Below are positions 25,033 through 37,648 of a stretch of DNA of 64,000 bases, piece after piece. This DNA comes from Gibbsiella quercinecans (GTDB taxonomy: Bacteria > Pseudomonadota > Gammaproteobacteria > Enterobacterales > Enterobacteriaceae). A program made the translations under genes and the position numbers. The stretch is from the NCBI RefSeq assembly GCF_002291425.1, contig NZ_CP014136.1, forward strand, positions 1,984,001-2,048,000, in the 5' to 3' direction. A model generated the notes under the pieces. The model saw only the letters and a list, made by a program, of their open reading frames with translations, was not told the DNA's origin and did not search any database. How positions within the stretch are numbered: position 1 is the stretch's first letter; the number at the start of each line of letters is the position of its first letter.

Positions 25033-26916
25033 TTATGCGTCACCGAAGCGGCGACGTGGTGCGGCTGGCGCGGCATCATCACGGCGTGCGGCTGGTTTGC
25101 CGTCACGGTTGAAGTTACCGCCACGGCGTTCAGCGTTACCACCTTCACGACGCTCACCGAAAGAACGGCGTGGAGCACCTTCACGGCGTTCACCGTTGAA
25201 CGGGCGGCCGCCACGGCGTTCACCACCGTTGCCACGATCGCGGCGTTCATGCGGCTGAGCATCGCCCAACAGTTGCATGTTCATCGGCTTGTTCAGGATG
25301 CGCGTGCGGGTGAAGTGATTCAGGATCTCGCCCGGCATGCCTTTTGGCAGCTCGATAGTGGAGTGGGAAGCAAACAGCTTGATGTTGCCGATATAACGGC
25401 TGCTGATGTCGCCTTCGTTAGCGATAGCGCCAACGATATGACGAACTTCCACACCGTCATCACGGCCAACTTCAATGCGGTACAGCTGCATTTCACCCAC
25501 GTCACGGCGTTCACGGCGCGGACGTTCGCTGCTATCACGGCGGCGGTCATCACGTTCGTTGAGCTCACGGCGTTGACGCGGCTTGAAGACGGGATCCGGT
25601 GGCAGGATCAGTGGGCGTTCGCCCTGCGCCATTTTCAGCAGCGCAGCAGCCAGCGTTTCCATATCCAGCTCTTCTTCCGGCTGCAGTTTAGCCAGCAGTG
25701 CACGGTACTGATCCAGATCGCTGCTTTCCAGCTGTTGCTGCACTTTGGCGGCAAACTTAGCCAGACGGCGTTGGCCCAGCAGTTCTGCATTCGGCAGTTC
25801 CACTTCCGGGATGGTCAGCTTCATGGTGCGTTCAATGTTGCGCAGCAGGCGGCGTTCGCGGTTTTCCACAAACAGCAGCGCGCGGCCAGCACGACCGGCA
25901 CGGCCGGTACGGCCGATACGGTGAACGTAGGATTCAGAATCCATCGGGATATCGTAGTTCACTACCAGGCTGATACGTTCAACGTCCAGCCCACGGGCAG
26001 CCACGTCGGTGGCGATCAGAATATCCAGGCGGCCATCTTTCAGACGCTCCAGGGTTTGCTCGCGCAGCGCCTGGTTCATGTCGCCGTTCAACGCAGCGCT
26101 GCTGTAACCGCTGCGCTCCAGCGCTTCGGCCACTTCCAGCGTGGCGTTTTTGGTGCGTACGAAGATGATGGCGGCATCAAAGTCTTCCGCTTCCAGGAAA
26201 CGTACCAGCGCTTCGTTTTTACGCATGCCCTGCACAGTCCAGTAGCTCTGGCTGATATCCGGGCGCGTAGTGATGCTGGATTGAATACGCACTTCCTGCG
26301 GCTCGTTCATAAAGCGGCGGGTGATACGGCGGATCGCTTCCGGCATGGTGGCAGAGAACAGTGCAGTCTGATGATCCGCAGGGATCTCGGCCATGATGGT
26401 TTCAACGTCTTCAATAAAGCCCATGCGCAGCATTTCGTCGGCTTCGTCCAGTACCAGACCTTTCAGGCTGGAGAGGTTCAGCGTACCGCGTTTGAGGTGA
26501 TCCAGCAGACGGCCTGGCGTGCCCACCACAATCTGTGGGCCCTGGCGCAGGGCGCGCAGCTGCACGTCATAACGCTGGCCGCCGTACAGGGCCACAACGT
26601 TAACGCCATGCATGTGCTTGGAGAAATCGGTCATTGCTTCAGCAACCTGAACCGCCAGTTCGCGGGTCGGCGCCAGCACCAGGATTTGTGGTGCTTTCAG
26701 GGCTGCATCCAGGTTGTGCAGCAGGGGCAGCGAAAACGCTGCGGTTTTACCGCTACCGGTCTGTGCCATACCCAGCACATCGCGGCCATTCAACAGGTGA
26801 GGAATACACTCAGCCTGGATCGGTGATGGTTTTTCGTAGCCCAAATCTGTCAGGGCAGAAATGATCGGAGCTGACAGCCCCAGGTCAACAAAAGAGGTTT
26901 CAAACTCAGTAGTCAT
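25033..26916 (-). CDS. deaD: DeaD (CsdA), DEAD-box RNA helicase
   Basis: The 627-residue protein has the Q motif ([11 protein letters not shown]), Walker A (AQTGSGKT), DEAD, SAT and HRIGRTGR motifs in the two RecA domains (about 1-380), a DbpA-type RNA-binding domain (about 475-560; [20 protein letters not shown]) and a long Arg/Gly-rich tail with repeated GERREG units. It unwinds structured RNA in cold-shock ribosome assembly and mRNA decay. The ATG at 26916 is chosen over a TTG-less extension to 26931. It lies 186 bp after nlpI on the same strand. A very long antisense ORF over the gene is a codon-bias shadow. Confidence 0.97.
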   Translation of the reverse strand: MTTEFETSFVDLGLSAPIISALTDLGYEKPSPIQAECIPHLLNGRDVLGMAQTGSGKTAAFSLPLLHNLDAALKAPQILVLAPTRELAVQVAEAMTDFSKHMHGVNVVALYGGQRYDVQLRALRQGPQIVVGTPGRLLDHLKRGTLNLSSLKGLVLDEADEMLRMGFIEDVETIMAEIPADHQTALFSATMPEAIRRITRRFMNEPQEVRIQSSITTRPDISQSYWTVQGMRKNEALVRFLEAEDFDAAIIFVRTKNATLEVAEALERSGYSSAALNGDMNQALREQTLERLKDGRLDILIATDVAARGLDVERISLVVNYDIPMDSESYVHRIGRTGRAGRAGRALLFVENRERRLLRNIERTMKLTIPEVELPNAELLGQRRLAKFAAKVQQQLESSDLDQYRALLAKLQPEEELDMETLAAALLKMAQGERPLILPPDPVFKPRQRRELNERDDRRRDSSERPRRERRDVGEMQLYRIEVGRDDGVEVRHIVGAIANEGDISSRYIGNIKLFASHSTIELPKGMPGEILNHFTRTRILNKPMNMQLLGDAQPHERRDRGNGGERRGGRPFNGERREGAPRRSFGERREGGNAERRGGNFNRDGKPAARRDDAAPAAPRRRFGDA

Positions 26917-27102
26917 GTACACGTGCCTCATTAATAATGGCTGCCAGTCTACATAACTCGTCGCGAAAATTTTCAGTCATTTTCATTGAAAAGTGTGAAC
27001 CGGCTCAAATTAGATTATAAAACGAACAAAAGGCCCTCGCCCGTTAAGGCGATAACTTTGGCGGTTAAACCAATGTCGTTCAGGCTGATAAGTGTTCGTC
27101 AG

Positions 27103-27987
27103 CTATTGCTGGTCCGATTCCGATAGGTCGTCTTGCTCTTGGCCCAAAAGCGCCAATTCCAACAATGCATAGCGGTGCTCAACAAAGTTATGAACGTTGT
27201 TAGCCACCGTCAGTTTGAACAACGCCGAAGCGATGTCCTTGTCCCCCAGACTCAGGTAGTGTTTACCCAAATAGAAGTCAGTTTCACTGAGATGCTCAGC
27301 GAGCGAAGTGTTATCCGTTGCATCTGCCTTGAGGCGTTCCATCAGCGTTTTTTCGCTGATTTTGCCCAGGTAGAATTCGACAATATTCCATCCCCATTGC
27401 CCTCGGTTCGCTTTTTCATAACGCTGCTCGAGCGCTACGTCGGCCTTCTTGGGATCGATTTCTCGCTCCACAAGGTACAGCCACAACGAACGGAAGGGAT
27501 CGTTTGGGTCGTCTTGATAAAACGCCTGCAGATCATCCTGCGCTAACAGAAAGCGACCGCCGTAATACAGTGCGATGCCCCGGTTTAAACGCGCGTAATT
27601 GTAAGTTGGATCAAGTTCTAGTACCGAATCAAACGCTTCATAGGCAGCATCAAAATTGCCTGCCTGCGTTAAGTATATGCCCAGGTAGTTGAAAACTTCC
27701 GGCATATCAGGACGTATTGCCAGCGCTTGCGAAAAATCGTTACGCGCCAGCGCACGTAACCCAAGGCTATCATACAGCACTCCGCGCTCATATAAAAGCT
27801 GCGCGCGCTCATCGTCCGTCAGTGCCCGGCTGGCAAGTATTTGTTCCATGCGCGCCAGGATCACTTCCTGCTGCAGCGTGGGCTGCAACGGAATAGCCAG
27901 AACCTCGTCTTTACGCCAATCATAGTTGCTGCATCCTGCCAGCATGATTGCTGTCGCAACATAACACCAGCGCAAGAAAGACTTCAT
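27103..27987 (-). CDS. nlpI: Lipoprotein NlpI
   Basis: The 294-residue protein has a lipoprotein signal with lipobox LAGC (Cys19) followed by Ser, predicting outer-membrane sorting. It contains tetratricopeptide repeats (about 60-200; [20 protein letters not shown] and similar). NlpI is the adaptor of the Prc protease for peptidoglycan hydrolases such as MepS. GGGAGTGGG precedes the ATG. It lies between pnp (132 bp upstream) and deaD, as in E. coli. Confidence 0.97.
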   Translation of the reverse strand: MKSFLRWCYVATAIMLAGCSNYDWRKDEVLAIPLQPTLQQEVILARMEQILASRALTDDERAQLLYERGVLYDSLGLRALARNDFSQALAIRPDMPEVFNYLGIYLTQAGNFDAAYEAFDSVLELDPTYNYARLNRGIALYYGGRFLLAQDDLQAFYQDDPNDPFRSLWLYLVEREIDPKKADVALEQRYEKANRGQWGWNIVEFYLGKISEKTLMERLKADATDNTSLAEHLSETDFYLGKHYLSLGDKDIASALFKLTVANNVHNFVEHRYALLELALLGQEQDDLSESDQQ

Positions 27988-28119
27988 TTCCCACTCCCGA
28001 AGACAAACATTGGATGAACATCCTGTTCTCCGCCTGCTTAAAACGCGAGCATCCTGCCCACGGGGTACGAACAGCTCCCAACCGATGGAAGGGAGCTGCC
28101 AAAACTGTGTAATTACAGT

Positions 28120-30240
28120 TTATTCTACTTCAGGCGCAGGCGCAGCAGCGGTTTCTGGCGCTGTTGCTTCCTTGATGCTCAGGCGCACACGGCCCTGACG
28201 GTCAACTTCCAGCACCTTAACCGGTACTTCCTGGCCCATCTGCAGATAGTCGGTGACTTTTTCAACGCGCTTGTCTGCGATCTGAGAAATATGCACCAGG
28301 CCTTCCTTACCGCCGCCGATGGCCACAAAGGCACCGAAATCAACGATACGGGTGACTTTACCCTGGTAAATACGGCCAACTTCGATCTCTGCGGTGATCT
28401 CTTCGATGCGGCGAATTGCGTGTTTCGCTTTATCGCCGTCGGTCGCCGCGATCTTCACAGTACCGTCATCTTCGATTTCGATGGTGGTGCCGGTTTCTTC
28501 GGTCAGCGCACGGATCACAGAACCGCCTTTACCGATCACATCCTTGATTTTGTCCGGATTGATCTTGATGGTATGAATACGCGGTGCGAACTCAGAGATA
28601 TCGCCGCGTGGCGTGCTGATAGCCTGTTCCATCACACCCAGGATATGCAAACGCGCACCCTTGGCCTGGTTCAGTGCTACCTGCATGATTTCGCGGGTAA
28701 TACCTTCAATTTTAATGTCCATCTGCAGCGCGGTGATACCTTCACGGCTACCGGCTACTTTGAAGTCCATGTCGCCCAGGTGATCTTCGTCACCGAGGAT
28801 GTCGGACAGAACCACAAAGTTTTCGTCGTCCTTCACCAAGCCCATTGCGATACCGGCAACGGCAGCTTTGATCGGAACGCCAGCATCCATCAGCGCCAGA
28901 GAAGCGCCGCAGACGGAAGCCATGGATGAAGAACCGTTGGATTCGGTGATTTCGGAAACCACACGCACCGTATACGGGAAATCATCGCCTTTAGGCATCA
29001 CGGCCATAACACCGCGCTTCGCCAGACGGCCATGGCCGATCTCACGACGCTTCGGTGAGCCCACCATACCGGTTTCGCCAACAGAATACGGAGGGAAGTT
29101 GTAGTGTAGCAGGAAATTATCAGTGCGCTCGCCCAACAGCTCATCCAGCGTTTGCGCATCGCGGGCAGTACCCAGCGTGGCGGTAACCAGCGCCTGCGTT
29201 TCACCACGGGTGAACAGTGCAGAACCGTGGGTGCGTGGCAGCACGCCGGTACGCACGTCCAGGCCGCGGATCATGTCTTTTTCACGGCCGTCGATACGCG
29301 GCTCACCGCGCAGCACGCGGCTACGGACCACGTTTTTCTCTACCTGGCCGAGGATATCGTTGATTTCAGCTTCATCGAGCGTTTCATCCTGCGCCAGCAG
29401 CGCGGCAACCACATCTTCTTTGATTGCATCGATCTGCGCATAGCGCTCTTGTTTCTCGGTGATGTGGTAAGCGTCACCCAGGCGAGCGGTTGCCAGCTCG
29501 GCCACACGGGCGTGCAGCGCTTCATCAACCGAAGCCGGCTGCCAATCCCATTTTGGTTTGCCAACTTCGCTTACCAACGCATTGATGTTGTCAATCACCA
29601 CCTGCTGTTGCTCATGGCCAAAGACCACGGCGCCCAGCATCTGATCTTCGCTCAGGATGTCCGCTTCGGATTCAACCATCAGCACCGCACCAGCGGTACC
29701 GGCAACAACCAGATCCAGACGGCTTTCTTTCAGCTCGTCAACGGTTGGGTTCAGCACGTACTGGTCATTGATGTAACCTACGCGTGCCGCACCGATTGGG
29801 CCGTTGAACGGGATACCGGACAGCGAAAGCGCAGCAGAAGCCCCGATCATCGCAACGATATCCGGGTTCACCTGCGGGTTAACGGAAACTACGGTGGCGA
29901 TAACCTGAACTTCATTCAGGAAGCCTTCCGGGAACAGTGGGCGGATTGGGCGGTCGATCAGGCGCGAGGTCAGGGTTTCACCTTCGCTCGGGCGGCCTTC
30001 ACGGCGGAAGAAGCTGCCCGGAATACGGCCGGCAGCGTAAGTACGCTCCTGGTAGTTCACGGTCAGCGGGAAGAAGCCCTGGCCAGGCTTCGCTTTCTTC
30101 TGGCCTACAACGGTAACGAATACTGCGGTGTCATCCATGCTTACCATAACGGCGGCAGTGGCCTGACGCGCCATCATACCGGTCTCAATCGTGACGGTAT
30201 GCTGGCCATACTGGAATTTGCGGATAGTCGGTGTCAGCAA
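28120..30240 (-). CDS. pnp: Polynucleotide phosphorylase
   Basis: The 706-residue protein has two RNase PH domains (about 1-225 and 315-545), an alpha-helical linker, a KH domain ([16 protein letters not shown] near 562-577) and a C-terminal S1 domain (about 620-690). It degrades RNA 3'-5' with phosphate and is part of the degradosome. The start is TTG at 30240 with AGGA upstream; as I recall it, E. coli pnp also begins with TTG and reads MLNPIVRKFQYG. It is preceded by the rpsO terminator and a long leader hairpin typical of RNase III autoregulation. Confidence 0.98.
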   Translation of the reverse strand: MLTPTIRKFQYGQHTVTIETGMMARQATAAVMVSMDDTAVFVTVVGQKKAKPGQGFFPLTVNYQERTYAAGRIPGSFFRREGRPSEGETLTSRLIDRPIRPLFPEGFLNEVQVIATVVSVNPQVNPDIVAMIGASAALSLSGIPFNGPIGAARVGYINDQYVLNPTVDELKESRLDLVVAGTAGAVLMVESEADILSEDQMLGAVVFGHEQQQVVIDNINALVSEVGKPKWDWQPASVDEALHARVAELATARLGDAYHITEKQERYAQIDAIKEDVVAALLAQDETLDEAEINDILGQVEKNVVRSRVLRGEPRIDGREKDMIRGLDVRTGVLPRTHGSALFTRGETQALVTATLGTARDAQTLDELLGERTDNFLLHYNFPPYSVGETGMVGSPKRREIGHGRLAKRGVMAVMPKGDDFPYTVRVVSEITESNGSSSMASVCGASLALMDAGVPIKAAVAGIAMGLVKDDENFVVLSDILGDEDHLGDMDFKVAGSREGITALQMDIKIEGITREIMQVALNQAKGARLHILGVMEQAISTPRGDISEFAPRIHTIKINPDKIKDVIGKGGSVIRALTEETGTTIEIEDDGTVKIAATDGDKAKHAIRRIEEITAEIEVGRIYQGKVTRIVDFGAFVAIGGGKEGLVHISQIADKRVEKVTDYLQMGQEVPVKVLEVDRQGRVRLSIKEATAPETAAAPAPEVE

Positions 30241-30322
30241 AATACAATCCTTAAATTAGGCGCGCAATCGTAATGACGACTCAAACAACGCCAGTGACTT
30301 GATTTGCCTTCTCATCACATCC

Positions 30323-30381
30323 TCGCGACTAATGACAATCCTTACTCACGCCCGGAGTAAAGTCTCTCATTAGCCGCGCGA
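30323..30381 (-). promoter_or_regulatory. pnp leader stem-loop, probable RNase III processing site
   Basis: A long interrupted stem pairs TCGCG (30323-30327) with CGCGA (30377-30381), CTAATGA (30329-30335) with TCATTAG (30367-30373), and TTACTC (30342-30347) with GAGTAA (30355-30360). It lies 83 bp before the pnp start on the same transcript. E. coli pnp has an equivalent hairpin cut by RNase III, after which PNPase destabilises its own mRNA. Confidence 0.7.
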
Positions 30382-30579
30382 ACCTCTGTAATAGAAGACC
30401 ATTTTTTACCATTTCAGATGGTATGCCCTTCGTCTTTCAAGCTACAGGCTGATTGGCTGCGCGCGCTTACCCGCTTCATTCACCGAAGTAAACGCATCGG
30501 ATTGACTCGCTTGCCACCTTCCTGAAAATTGAAATCAATCGGGTATACATTAACCTGATTTGCTTATGCTTCCTAGAAG

Positions 30580-30603
30580 AAAGGGGCCTAAATAGGCCCC
30601 TTT
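30580..30603 (-). terminator. Terminator between rpsO and pnp
   Basis: An 11-bp stem (30580-30590 with 30593-30603) is followed on the minus strand by TTTCTTCT, 18 bp after the rpsO stop. It corresponds to the t1 terminator that separates rpsO from pnp in E. coli, where read-through feeds pnp. Positions 30382-30579 hold a further 6-bp hairpin (30407-30423) and otherwise no feature I can name. Confidence 0.85.
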
Positions 30604-30621
30604 CCACTGAAACTTGCTCGA

Positions 30622-30939
<318 letters not shown>

Positions 30940-31039
30940 TCAGCAACCCATGCATAGGCTGCGCCATTCTACCCTTATCCCCGCGATCCTTCAAGCTGTA
31001 GGCGCGTTACTAAAAGGGGGAAAAATGACCAGGCCACGT

Positions 31040-31984
31040 TCAGTCGGCGTACTCGACAACCAGGCGTTTTGGCGCCACACGGCCGTCATCGGCAATCTCA
31101 CCAACGCCGATAAATTTGCGTTCATCGCCTTCGGTGATGCGCACCATGCCCGCAGCAGGCGCGGCCGCGGAACGAACCGATTGCCCCTGTTTGACATACC
31201 CCGCCACCGCCGGCAGCAGGTTCACCTCAGGAAAATCTTCCACCGGGCTATCCATCGGCATCAGCAGCGGATCCAGCAGCTCGCCCGGCGCCATATCCTG
31301 CTCCTGCGCCTGTTGCTGCAGCGCAGCCAGCTGTTCCAGCGTCACCATACGCGCAATCGGGTACTTCGCGACCTGCAGGCGGCGCAGATAAATCACATGC
31401 GCGCCACAGCCGAGCACTTCGCCAAGATCGTCAACAATGGTGCGAATATAGGTGCCCTTGGAACAGTGAACTTCCAATTCCAGTTCATCACCTTCCCAAC
31501 GGATGAACAGCAGTTCATACACCGTGATGGCGCGCGCTTCACGCGGCACTTCAATGCCCTGACGCGCATACTCGTACAGTTTTTTGCCCTGATACTTCAG
31601 CGCCGAATACATCGACGGCACCTGTTGGATCGGGCCGCGGAACTGCGCCAGTGCGGCATCCAGTTGCTCACGGCTAAAGGCTACCGGGCGTTCCTGCACT
31701 ATCTGACCATCGGCATCAGAGGTATCCGTGCGCTGGCCCAGCTTGGCGATAACGCGGTAACGCTTATCGGAGTCGAGCAAAAACTGGGAAAACTTGGTCG
31801 CTTCGCCCAGGCAGATAGGCAGCATGCCGGTCGCCAATGGATCGAGCGCGCCGGTATGGCCGGCCCGATTGGCGTTATACAGGCGCTTGACCTTCTGTAA
31901 GGCATCGTTGGATGACAAGCCTTGCGGCTTATCCAACAACAGGACGCCGTGAATATCACGGCCGCGGCGACGAGGGCGGCTCAT
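31040..31984 (-). CDS. truB: tRNA pseudouridine-55 synthase
   Basis: The 314-residue protein has the GALDPLATG catalytic motif with Asp48 and the C-terminal PUA-like region. It converts U55 in the T-loop of tRNAs to pseudouridine. The start overlaps the rbfA stop by one base (TAATG), with GGAGG inside the end of rbfA, so it is translationally coupled. Confidence 0.98.
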   Translation of the reverse strand: MSRPRRRGRDIHGVLLLDKPQGLSSNDALQKVKRLYNANRAGHTGALDPLATGMLPICLGEATKFSQFLLDSDKRYRVIAKLGQRTDTSDADGQIVQERPVAFSREQLDAALAQFRGPIQQVPSMYSALKYQGKKLYEYARQGIEVPREARAITVYELLFIRWEGDELELEVHCSKGTYIRTIVDDLGEVLGCGAHVIYLRRLQVAKYPIARMVTLEQLAALQQQAQEQDMAPGELLDPLLMPMDSPVEDFPEVNLLPAVAGYVKQGQSVRSAAAPAAGMVRITEGDERKFIGVGEIADDGRVAPKRLVVEYAD

Positions 31985-32394
31985 TAAGCCTCCTCGTCAT
32001 CGCCTGATGCCGAACGGCGTTCGGCATCGTGTTTCACCACGTTGGTCACCAGGTTGGACATACGCATGCCTTCAACCAGTGAGTTGTCGTAGGCGAAGGT
32101 CAGTTCCGGCACCACGCGCAGGCGCATCGCTTTGCCCAGCAGGGTGCGAATGTAGCCAGAAGCGTCCTGCAATGCTTTGATCCCCTTGGTAACCAGCTCA
32201 GGATCGTGGTTATCGGTCAACACATTAAGGAAGGTGACATAAACTTTGGCATAGGCCAAATCGCGGGAAACCTCCACGCCGGATACGGTCGCCATGCCAA
32301 TGCGCGGATCTTTGACTTCACGCTGCAAAATGATCGCAATCTCTTTTTGCATCTCTTGCGCCACACGTTGGCCGCGGCTGAATTCTTTTGCCAT
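31984..32394 (-). CDS. rbfA: 30S ribosome-binding factor A
   Basis: The 136-residue KH-fold protein starts [20 protein letters not shown], with GGAGG before the ATG at 32394. It is a cold-shock maturation factor for the 16S 5' end. The acidic C-terminal tail (SGDDEEA) is usual. It lies 68 bp after infB in the nusA operon. Confidence 0.98.
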   Translation of the reverse strand: MAKEFSRGQRVAQEMQKEIAIILQREVKDPRIGMATVSGVEVSRDLAYAKVYVTFLNVLTDNHDPELVTKGIKALQDASGYIRTLLGKAMRLRVVPELTFAYDNSLVEGMRMSNLVTNVVKHDAERRSASGDDEEA

Positions 32395-32462
32395 TTGGAA
32401 ATCCTCCAGACAAATCGGGGGGCACAAGGCCCCCCAAAGCAAATGTAAGCGTTATTCGAAGC

Positions 32463-35150
32463 TTAATCGATGGTACGCTGGATCTCGATGACTTCAAATA
32501 CTTCAATCATGTCGCCAGTGCGAACATCATTGTAGTTTTTCACACCGATACCACATTCCATGCCGTTGCGGACTTCGTTCACGTCATCCTTGAAGCGGCG
32601 CAGGGATTCCAGCTCGCCTTCATAGATAACCACGTTTTCACGCAGCACGCGGATTGGGTTGTGACGTTTAACCACGCCTTCGGTAACCATACAACCGGCG
32701 ATGGCACCAAACTTCGGTGATTTAAAGACGTCGCGCACTTCGGCCAGGCCGATAATCTGCTGCTTGTACTCAGGCGCCAACATACCGCTCATCGCCTGTT
32801 TCACTTCGTCGATCAGATCGTAGATCACGGAGTAGTAACGCAGATCCAGGCTTTCGGACTCAACCACGCGGCGAGCGGAAGCATCAGCACGCACGTTAAA
32901 GCCAACCAGGATCGCATTGGATGCCGCAGCCAGAGTCGCGTCGGTTTCGGTGATACCACCTACGCCGGAGCCCACAATCTTCACCTTCACTTCATCGGTG
33001 GAGAGTTTCAGCAGCGAATCGCAAATCGCTTCGACCGAGCCCTGTACATCGGCTTTCAGCACGATATTGACTTCGGACACTTCGCCTTCGGTCATGTTGG
33101 CGAACATGTTTTCCAGCTTGGATTTCTGCTGACGAGCCAGTTTGACTTCGCGGAATTTGCCCTGACGATACAGCGCCACTTCACGCGCTTTTTTCTCGTC
33201 ACGTACTACGGTCGCTTCATCACCAGCAGCCGGTACGCCGGACAGGCCCAGGATCTCAACCGGAATAGACGGGCCGGCTTCCTGAACTTCACTGCCGGTT
33301 TCATCACGCATCGCACGCACACGGCCATACTCAAAGCCGCACAGCACGATGTCGCCCTTGTTCAGGGTACCTTCACGCACCAGAACGGTAGCAACCGGGC
33401 CGCGGCCTTTATCCAGGAAGGACTCGATCACCACGCCGCTCGCCATACCTTTACGCACGGCTTTCAGTTCCAACACTTCGGCTTGCAGCAGGATAGCATC
33501 CAGCAACTCGTCGATACCGGTACCGGCTTTGGCAGAAACATGAACAAACTGCGCTTCACCGCCCCACTCTTCCGGGATGATGCCATACTGCGCCAGTTCG
33601 TTTTTCACGCGATCCGGATCGGCTTCTGGTTTATCAATCTTGTTCACCGCAACCACTACCGGCACTTTCGCCGCTTTGGCGTGCTGGATAGCTTCAATGG
33701 TTTGCGGCATCACACCGTCATCGGCGGCAACAACCAACACCACGATGTCGGTCGCTTGCGCACCACGTGCACGCATGGCGGTAAACGCGGCGTGGCCCGG
33801 GGTATCCAGGAAGGTGATCATACCGTTGTCGGTTTCAACGTGGTACGCACCAATATGCTGGGTAATGCCGCCGGCTTCGCCAGATGCCACCTTGGTGGAG
33901 CGAATGTAGTCCAGAAGTGACGTTTTACCATGGTCAACGTGACCCATGATGGTCACCACTGGCGCGCGCGATTCGGCAGCCGCACCGGTGTCACGGTCAC
34001 TCATGACCGCTTCTTCCAGCTCGTTTTCACGGCGCAGGATCACTTTATGACCCATTTCTTCAGCAACCAGCTGTGCAGTTTCCTGATCGATAACCTGGTT
34101 GATGGTTGCCATCGCACCCAGTTTCATCATGGTTTTGATAACCTGGGAACCTTTAACCGCCATTTTGTTGGCCAGTTCAGCCACGGTGACGGTCTCGCCG
34201 ATCACCACGTCACGGTTAACCACCTGCGCCGGTTTGTTGAAGCCCTGCTGCAGCGTGCTTGGCTTACGACGGCCTTTGCCACCGCGGGTAACCGCGCGAG
34301 CTTCTTCACGATCGGCCTTGGATTCAGACAGCTTATTGCCTTTCTTCTGCTTGGTAGATTTACCACCACGGCTACGGCTGCGACGATCGCCTTCAACTTT
34401 GGCATCGTTCTCGTCTTCGGCAGCGCGAGCGTGCTGCGACGTGGTCACGTGATAATCTGCGCTTTCTACCGCTTCGCTTGCTGCATCGGCCTGGGCCCAT
34501 TTCTCACCGTTTTCTTCCGCCATACGGCGTGCTTCTTCAGCCACGCGTTTGGCTTCCTCTTCGACCTTACGGCGCACTTCTTCTTCCGCTTTACGTTTCA
34601 GTTCTGCGGCTTCGGCTTCGCGGCGTGCTTTTTCTGCCTGAGCTGGCTTGGTCATTTCGTCGGTATGTTGATTGGTCACTTTTTCTTTTTCCGCTGCATC
34701 ACGCTTCGCGATCTCTGCGGCCTCACGTTTGGCTTGCTCTTCGGCTGCGCGCTTCGCTTCTGCTTCGCGTTTCGCTTTCTCTTCCGCTTCGCGCCGTGCC
34801 TGCTCTTCCGCTTCACGCCGTGCCTGCTCAGCCGCTTCAGCCTGTTGGGCTTCTTGTGCATCGCGATTTACGTAAGTGCGTTTCTTGCGGACCTCAATTT
34901 GCACCGATTTACTTTTACCGCCGGTGCTCGGAATGTTCAAGGTGCTGCGCGTTTTGCGCTGCAACGTTAGCTTCCCCGGCGCACTACCGTGTTCACGGTT
35001 TAGGTGCGCCAGTAAAGTTTCTTTCTCTTGCTGGGTCACAGAGTCTGCCTCAGACTTGTTGATCCCTGCATCAGCAAACTGCTGTACCAGGCGATCAACC
35101 GAGGTCTGGATCTCTGCTGCCAGCGATTTTACGGTTACATCTGTCGTCAT
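32463..35150 (-). CDS. infB: Translation initiation factor IF-2
   Basis: The 895-residue protein has an N-terminal IF2 domain (1-50), a highly charged Ala/Glu/Arg helix-forming linker (about 95-215), a second IF2_N domain (about 315-370), the GTPase domain with GHVDHGKT at 403-410 and DTPGH, and the C-terminal domains that bind fMet-tRNA. In-frame GTG at codon 158 (34679) and ATG at codon 166 (34655) match the internal starts that give IF2-2 and IF2-3 in E. coli. It is 24 bp after nusA. Confidence 0.99.
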   Translation of the reverse strand: MTTDVTVKSLAAEIQTSVDRLVQQFADAGINKSEADSVTQQEKETLLAHLNREHGSAPGKLTLQRKTRSTLNIPSTGGKSKSVQIEVRKKRTYVNRDAQEAQQAEAAEQARREAEEQARREAEEKAKREAEAKRAAEEQAKREAAEIAKRDAAEKEKVTNQHTDEMTKPAQAEKARREAEAAELKRKAEEEVRRKVEEEAKRVAEEARRMAEENGEKWAQADAASEAVESADYHVTTSQHARAAEDENDAKVEGDRRSRSRGGKSTKQKKGNKLSESKADREEARAVTRGGKGRRKPSTLQQGFNKPAQVVNRDVVIGETVTVAELANKMAVKGSQVIKTMMKLGAMATINQVIDQETAQLVAEEMGHKVILRRENELEEAVMSDRDTGAAAESRAPVVTIMGHVDHGKTSLLDYIRSTKVASGEAGGITQHIGAYHVETDNGMITFLDTPGHAAFTAMRARGAQATDIVVLVVAADDGVMPQTIEAIQHAKAAKVPVVVAVNKIDKPEADPDRVKNELAQYGIIPEEWGGEAQFVHVSAKAGTGIDELLDAILLQAEVLELKAVRKGMASGVVIESFLDKGRGPVATVLVREGTLNKGDIVLCGFEYGRVRAMRDETGSEVQEAGPSIPVEILGLSGVPAAGDEATVVRDEKKAREVALYRQGKFREVKLARQQKSKLENMFANMTEGEVSEVNIVLKADVQGSVEAICDSLLKLSTDEVKVKIVGSGVGGITETDATLAAASNAILVGFNVRADASARRVVESESLDLRYYSVIYDLIDEVKQAMSGMLAPEYKQQIIGLAEVRDVFKSPKFGAIAGCMVTEGVVKRHNPIRVLRENVVIYEGELESLRRFKDDVNEVRNGMECGIGVKNYNDVRTGDMIEVFEVIEIQRTID

Positions 35151-35174
35151 GCTGTTCCTTCCTGCTACAGTTTA

Positions 35175-36662
35175 TTACGCGTTGTCGCCAAACCAACAGA
35201 TATTACGTGCAGCCATAATCAGCTCACCGGCTTGCTCATCACTAAGCCCTTCAATATCAGCCAGATCGTCAACACCCTGCTCGGCAAGATCTTCCAGCGT
35301 ACAAACCCCACGTGCGGCCAGCTTGAAAGCCATGCTGCGCTCCAACCCTGCCAGGTTGAGCAGATCATCAGCAGGCTTTTGATCGCCCAGACTTTCTTCC
35401 TGGGCCAGGGCCAATGTGGTCAATGCAGCTTTGGCGCGATCGCGCAACGCTTCAACCGTATCTTCATCAAGACCGTCGATTTCCAGCAGCTCGTTGATTG
35501 GCACATAAGCCAACTCTTCCAACGTTGAGAAGCCTTCCTCAATCAGTACAGTGGCGAAATCTTCGTCAATATCAAGATACTTGGTGAAGGTATCAATGGC
35601 GGCATGAGCCTCGGCCTGATGTTTAGCCTGCAGATCTTCCGCCGTCATCACGTTCAGTTCCCAACCGCTAAGCTGAGAGGCCAAACGCACGTTTTGGCCA
35701 TTACGGCCAATCGCCTGTGCCAGGTTGCTGGCTTCAACGGCAATATCCATGGTGTGCCTATCTTCATCAACGACGATCGAGGCCACATCGGCCGGCGCCA
35801 TGGCGTTGATGACGAACTGCGCAGGATTGTCATCCCACAGCACAATATCAATGCGCTCGCCGCCCAGTTCGCTTGATACGGCCTGTACGCGCGCACCGCG
35901 CATACCAACGCAGGCGCCGACCGGATCGATGCGCTTATCATTGGTTTTCACGGCAATTTTTGCACGGGAACCCGGATCGCGGGCTGCCGCTTTAATTTCG
36001 ATCACTTCTTCGCCGATTTCCGGCACTTCGATGCGGAACAGTTCAATCAGCATTTCCGGGCGGGAACGGCTAACGAACAATTGAGCGCCGCGTGCTTCAG
36101 GGCGCACGGCATACAGCACGCCGCGAATACGGTCGCCCGGGCGGAAGTTTTCACGCGGGAGCATGTCTTCACGGCCGATGACGGCTTCGGCATTGCTGCC
36201 CAGATCCAGCGAAATGCTGTCGCGGTTAACTTTCTTGACCACCCCGGTGACGATTTCACCTTCGTGCTCGCGGAAGGCGTCAACCACCATCGCGCGCTCG
36301 GCTTCACGCACTTTCTGTACGATAACCTGCTTGGCGGTCTGGGTGGTGATACGGTCGAAGGTCACAGATTCAATCTGATCTTCAATATAGCCGCCCAGAT
36401 CAATGGACGGTTCTTCAAACTGAGCCGCATCCAGGGTGATTTCACGCGTTGGCTGGGTCACTTCATTAACCACAAGCCAGCGGCGGAAAGTGTCAAAATC
36501 GCCGGTTTTACGGTCGATGCTGACGCGAACATCAATTTCCTGCTCGTATTTTTTCTTGGTTGCAGTCGCTAATGCGGTTTCCAACGCCTCGAAGATTTTC
36601 TCACGCGGCAGGGCTTTCTCATTGGAAACAGCTTCAACAACAGCCAGAATCTCTTTATTCAT
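35175..36662 (-). CDS. nusA: Transcription termination/antitermination factor NusA
   Basis: The 495-residue protein equals E. coli NusA in length: N-terminal RNA-polymerase-binding domain (1-130), S1 domain (about 135-200), two KH domains (about 230-345) and two acidic repeat domains (about 360-495). It binds RNA polymerase and controls pausing and termination. The ATG at 36662 (MNKEIL) has GAGG upstream; the ORF to 36680 is too long. It is 23 bp after rimP. Confidence 0.99.
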   Translation of the reverse strand: MNKEILAVVEAVSNEKALPREKIFEALETALATATKKKYEQEIDVRVSIDRKTGDFDTFRRWLVVNEVTQPTREITLDAAQFEEPSIDLGGYIEDQIESVTFDRITTQTAKQVIVQKVREAERAMVVDAFREHEGEIVTGVVKKVNRDSISLDLGSNAEAVIGREDMLPRENFRPGDRIRGVLYAVRPEARGAQLFVSRSRPEMLIELFRIEVPEIGEEVIEIKAAARDPGSRAKIAVKTNDKRIDPVGACVGMRGARVQAVSSELGGERIDIVLWDDNPAQFVINAMAPADVASIVVDEDRHTMDIAVEASNLAQAIGRNGQNVRLASQLSGWELNVMTAEDLQAKHQAEAHAAIDTFTKYLDIDEDFATVLIEEGFSTLEELAYVPINELLEIDGLDEDTVEALRDRAKAALTTLALAQEESLGDQKPADDLLNLAGLERSMAFKLAARGVCTLEDLAEQGVDDLADIEGLSDEQAGELIMAARNICWFGDNA

Positions 36663-36685
36663 CCTAGTTGCCTCATCCAAACTCT

Positions 36686-37138
36686 TTAAAAGTGGGGTAC
36701 CAGGTTCGCTTTCTGAATATTGCTCAGCGCGAACACTTCATCTTTCCCATCCACAGTAACCGTGATCATTTCGCCTTCGACAGACTTGATAATGCCCTGC
36801 CATTTGCGGCGGTTCTGTACCGCCATGCGCAAGACCATGCTGACTTCATCACCGAGGAAGCGAGTATAGTGCTCTGCGGTGAACATTGGACGATCAAGGC
36901 CAGGAGAGGAGACTTCCAAGTTGTAAGCGACAGTGATGGGATCTTCAACATCCAACACCGCGCTGACCTGGTGGCTGACATCAGCACAATCATCAACAGT
37001 GATACCGTCTTCACTATCAATATAGATGCGGAGCGTCGATTGGCGCGCACGAATAAATTCGATGCCTACAAGCTCAAAGCCCAACGCCTCTACCGGTGCC
37101 GAAAGCATCTCTGTTAATTTTTGCTCTAATGTGGACAA
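36686..37138 (-). CDS. rimP: Ribosome maturation factor RimP
   Basis: The 150-residue protein matches E. coli RimP ([10 protein letters not shown]...[15 protein letters not shown]) and is needed for 30S maturation. No ATG is available: in-frame starts are TTG 37150, GTG 37144 and TTG 37138. The last gives the E. coli length and has a GGGGGTGGG run ending next to it, so I favour it; GTG 37144 is a close second. It is the first protein gene of the metY-nusA-infB operon. Confidence 0.95.
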   Translation of the reverse strand: MSTLEQKLTEMLSAPVEALGFELVGIEFIRARQSTLRIYIDSEDGITVDDCADVSHQVSAVLDVEDPITVAYNLEVSSPGLDRPMFTAEHYTRFLGDEVSMVLRMAVQNRRKWQGIIKSVEGEMITVTVDGKDEVFALSNIQKANLVPHF

Positions 37139-37155
37139 GCCCACCCCCAAGACAT

Positions 37156-37176
37156 AAAAAAAGGGCCTAATAGCCC
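37156..37176 (-). terminator. Attenuator-like terminator just before rimP
   Basis: On the minus strand GGGC, a 6-nt loop, GCCC and then seven T residues lie 18 bp before the rimP start. The stem is short, so partial termination is likely. Leader terminators between metY and this operon are known in E. coli. Confidence 0.6.
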
Positions 37177-37197
37177 AGTGATTCTGTTGCCAAATAA

Positions 37198-37220
37198 CAA
37201 AAAACCCCGAAAATTCGGGG
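37198..37220 (-). terminator. Terminator after tRNA-fMet (metY)
   Basis: A 7-bp stem (37205-37211 with 37214-37220) is followed on the minus strand by a run of T residues, about 140 bp after the tRNA. Together with the next hairpin it forms a tandem pair that regulates entry into rimP-nusA. Confidence 0.75.
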
Positions 37221-37356
37221 CTTTATGCAACTGGACCCTGTTTGCCGCACAGCGGCTTCGGTACAACTTCCGATACAAGTATCATTTTCAAATGTCGTTC
37301 GAGAAAAGCGGATTTCAATCGAAAAGTGTATTTGAAAATAAACACTTGAAGGAAAG

Positions 37357-37433
<77 letters not shown>

Positions 37434-37491
37434 TCCGAAAACGTGGCAAATACTACGCTGATAATCGCAAAATTGCAAGTTATCTTAGGAT

Positions 37492-37578
37492 TGGTACCGA
37501 GGATGGGACTCGAACCCACAAGCCCGTTAGGGCACTACCACCTCAAGGTAGCGTGTCTACCAATTCCACCACCTCGGT
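37492..37578 (-). tRNA. leuU: tRNA-Leu (GAG)
   Basis: An 87-nt class II tRNA with encoded CCA. The anticodon stem CTACC/GGTAG holds loop TTGAGGT, giving anticodon GAG. The acceptor begins with A paired to T72. It lies between secG and metY, as leuU does in E. coli, and is probably cotranscribed with secG. Confidence 0.96.
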
Positions 37579-37648
37579 ACTGTTTACTTCTACTGCAGCG
37601 GCCGCCGAATGTTAACTAACGACCGCTTTCAAACACTGTATAACCGGC

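Noticed and set aside
25030-26826. Plus-strand ORF of 598 codons antisense to deaD
   Set aside because: It is an exact antisense shadow of a conserved helicase, is compositionally odd (runs of Thr and Ala), and has no ribosome site or family resemblance. Similar antisense ORFs over pnp, ftsH, tamB, infB and nrdD were rejected for the same reason.
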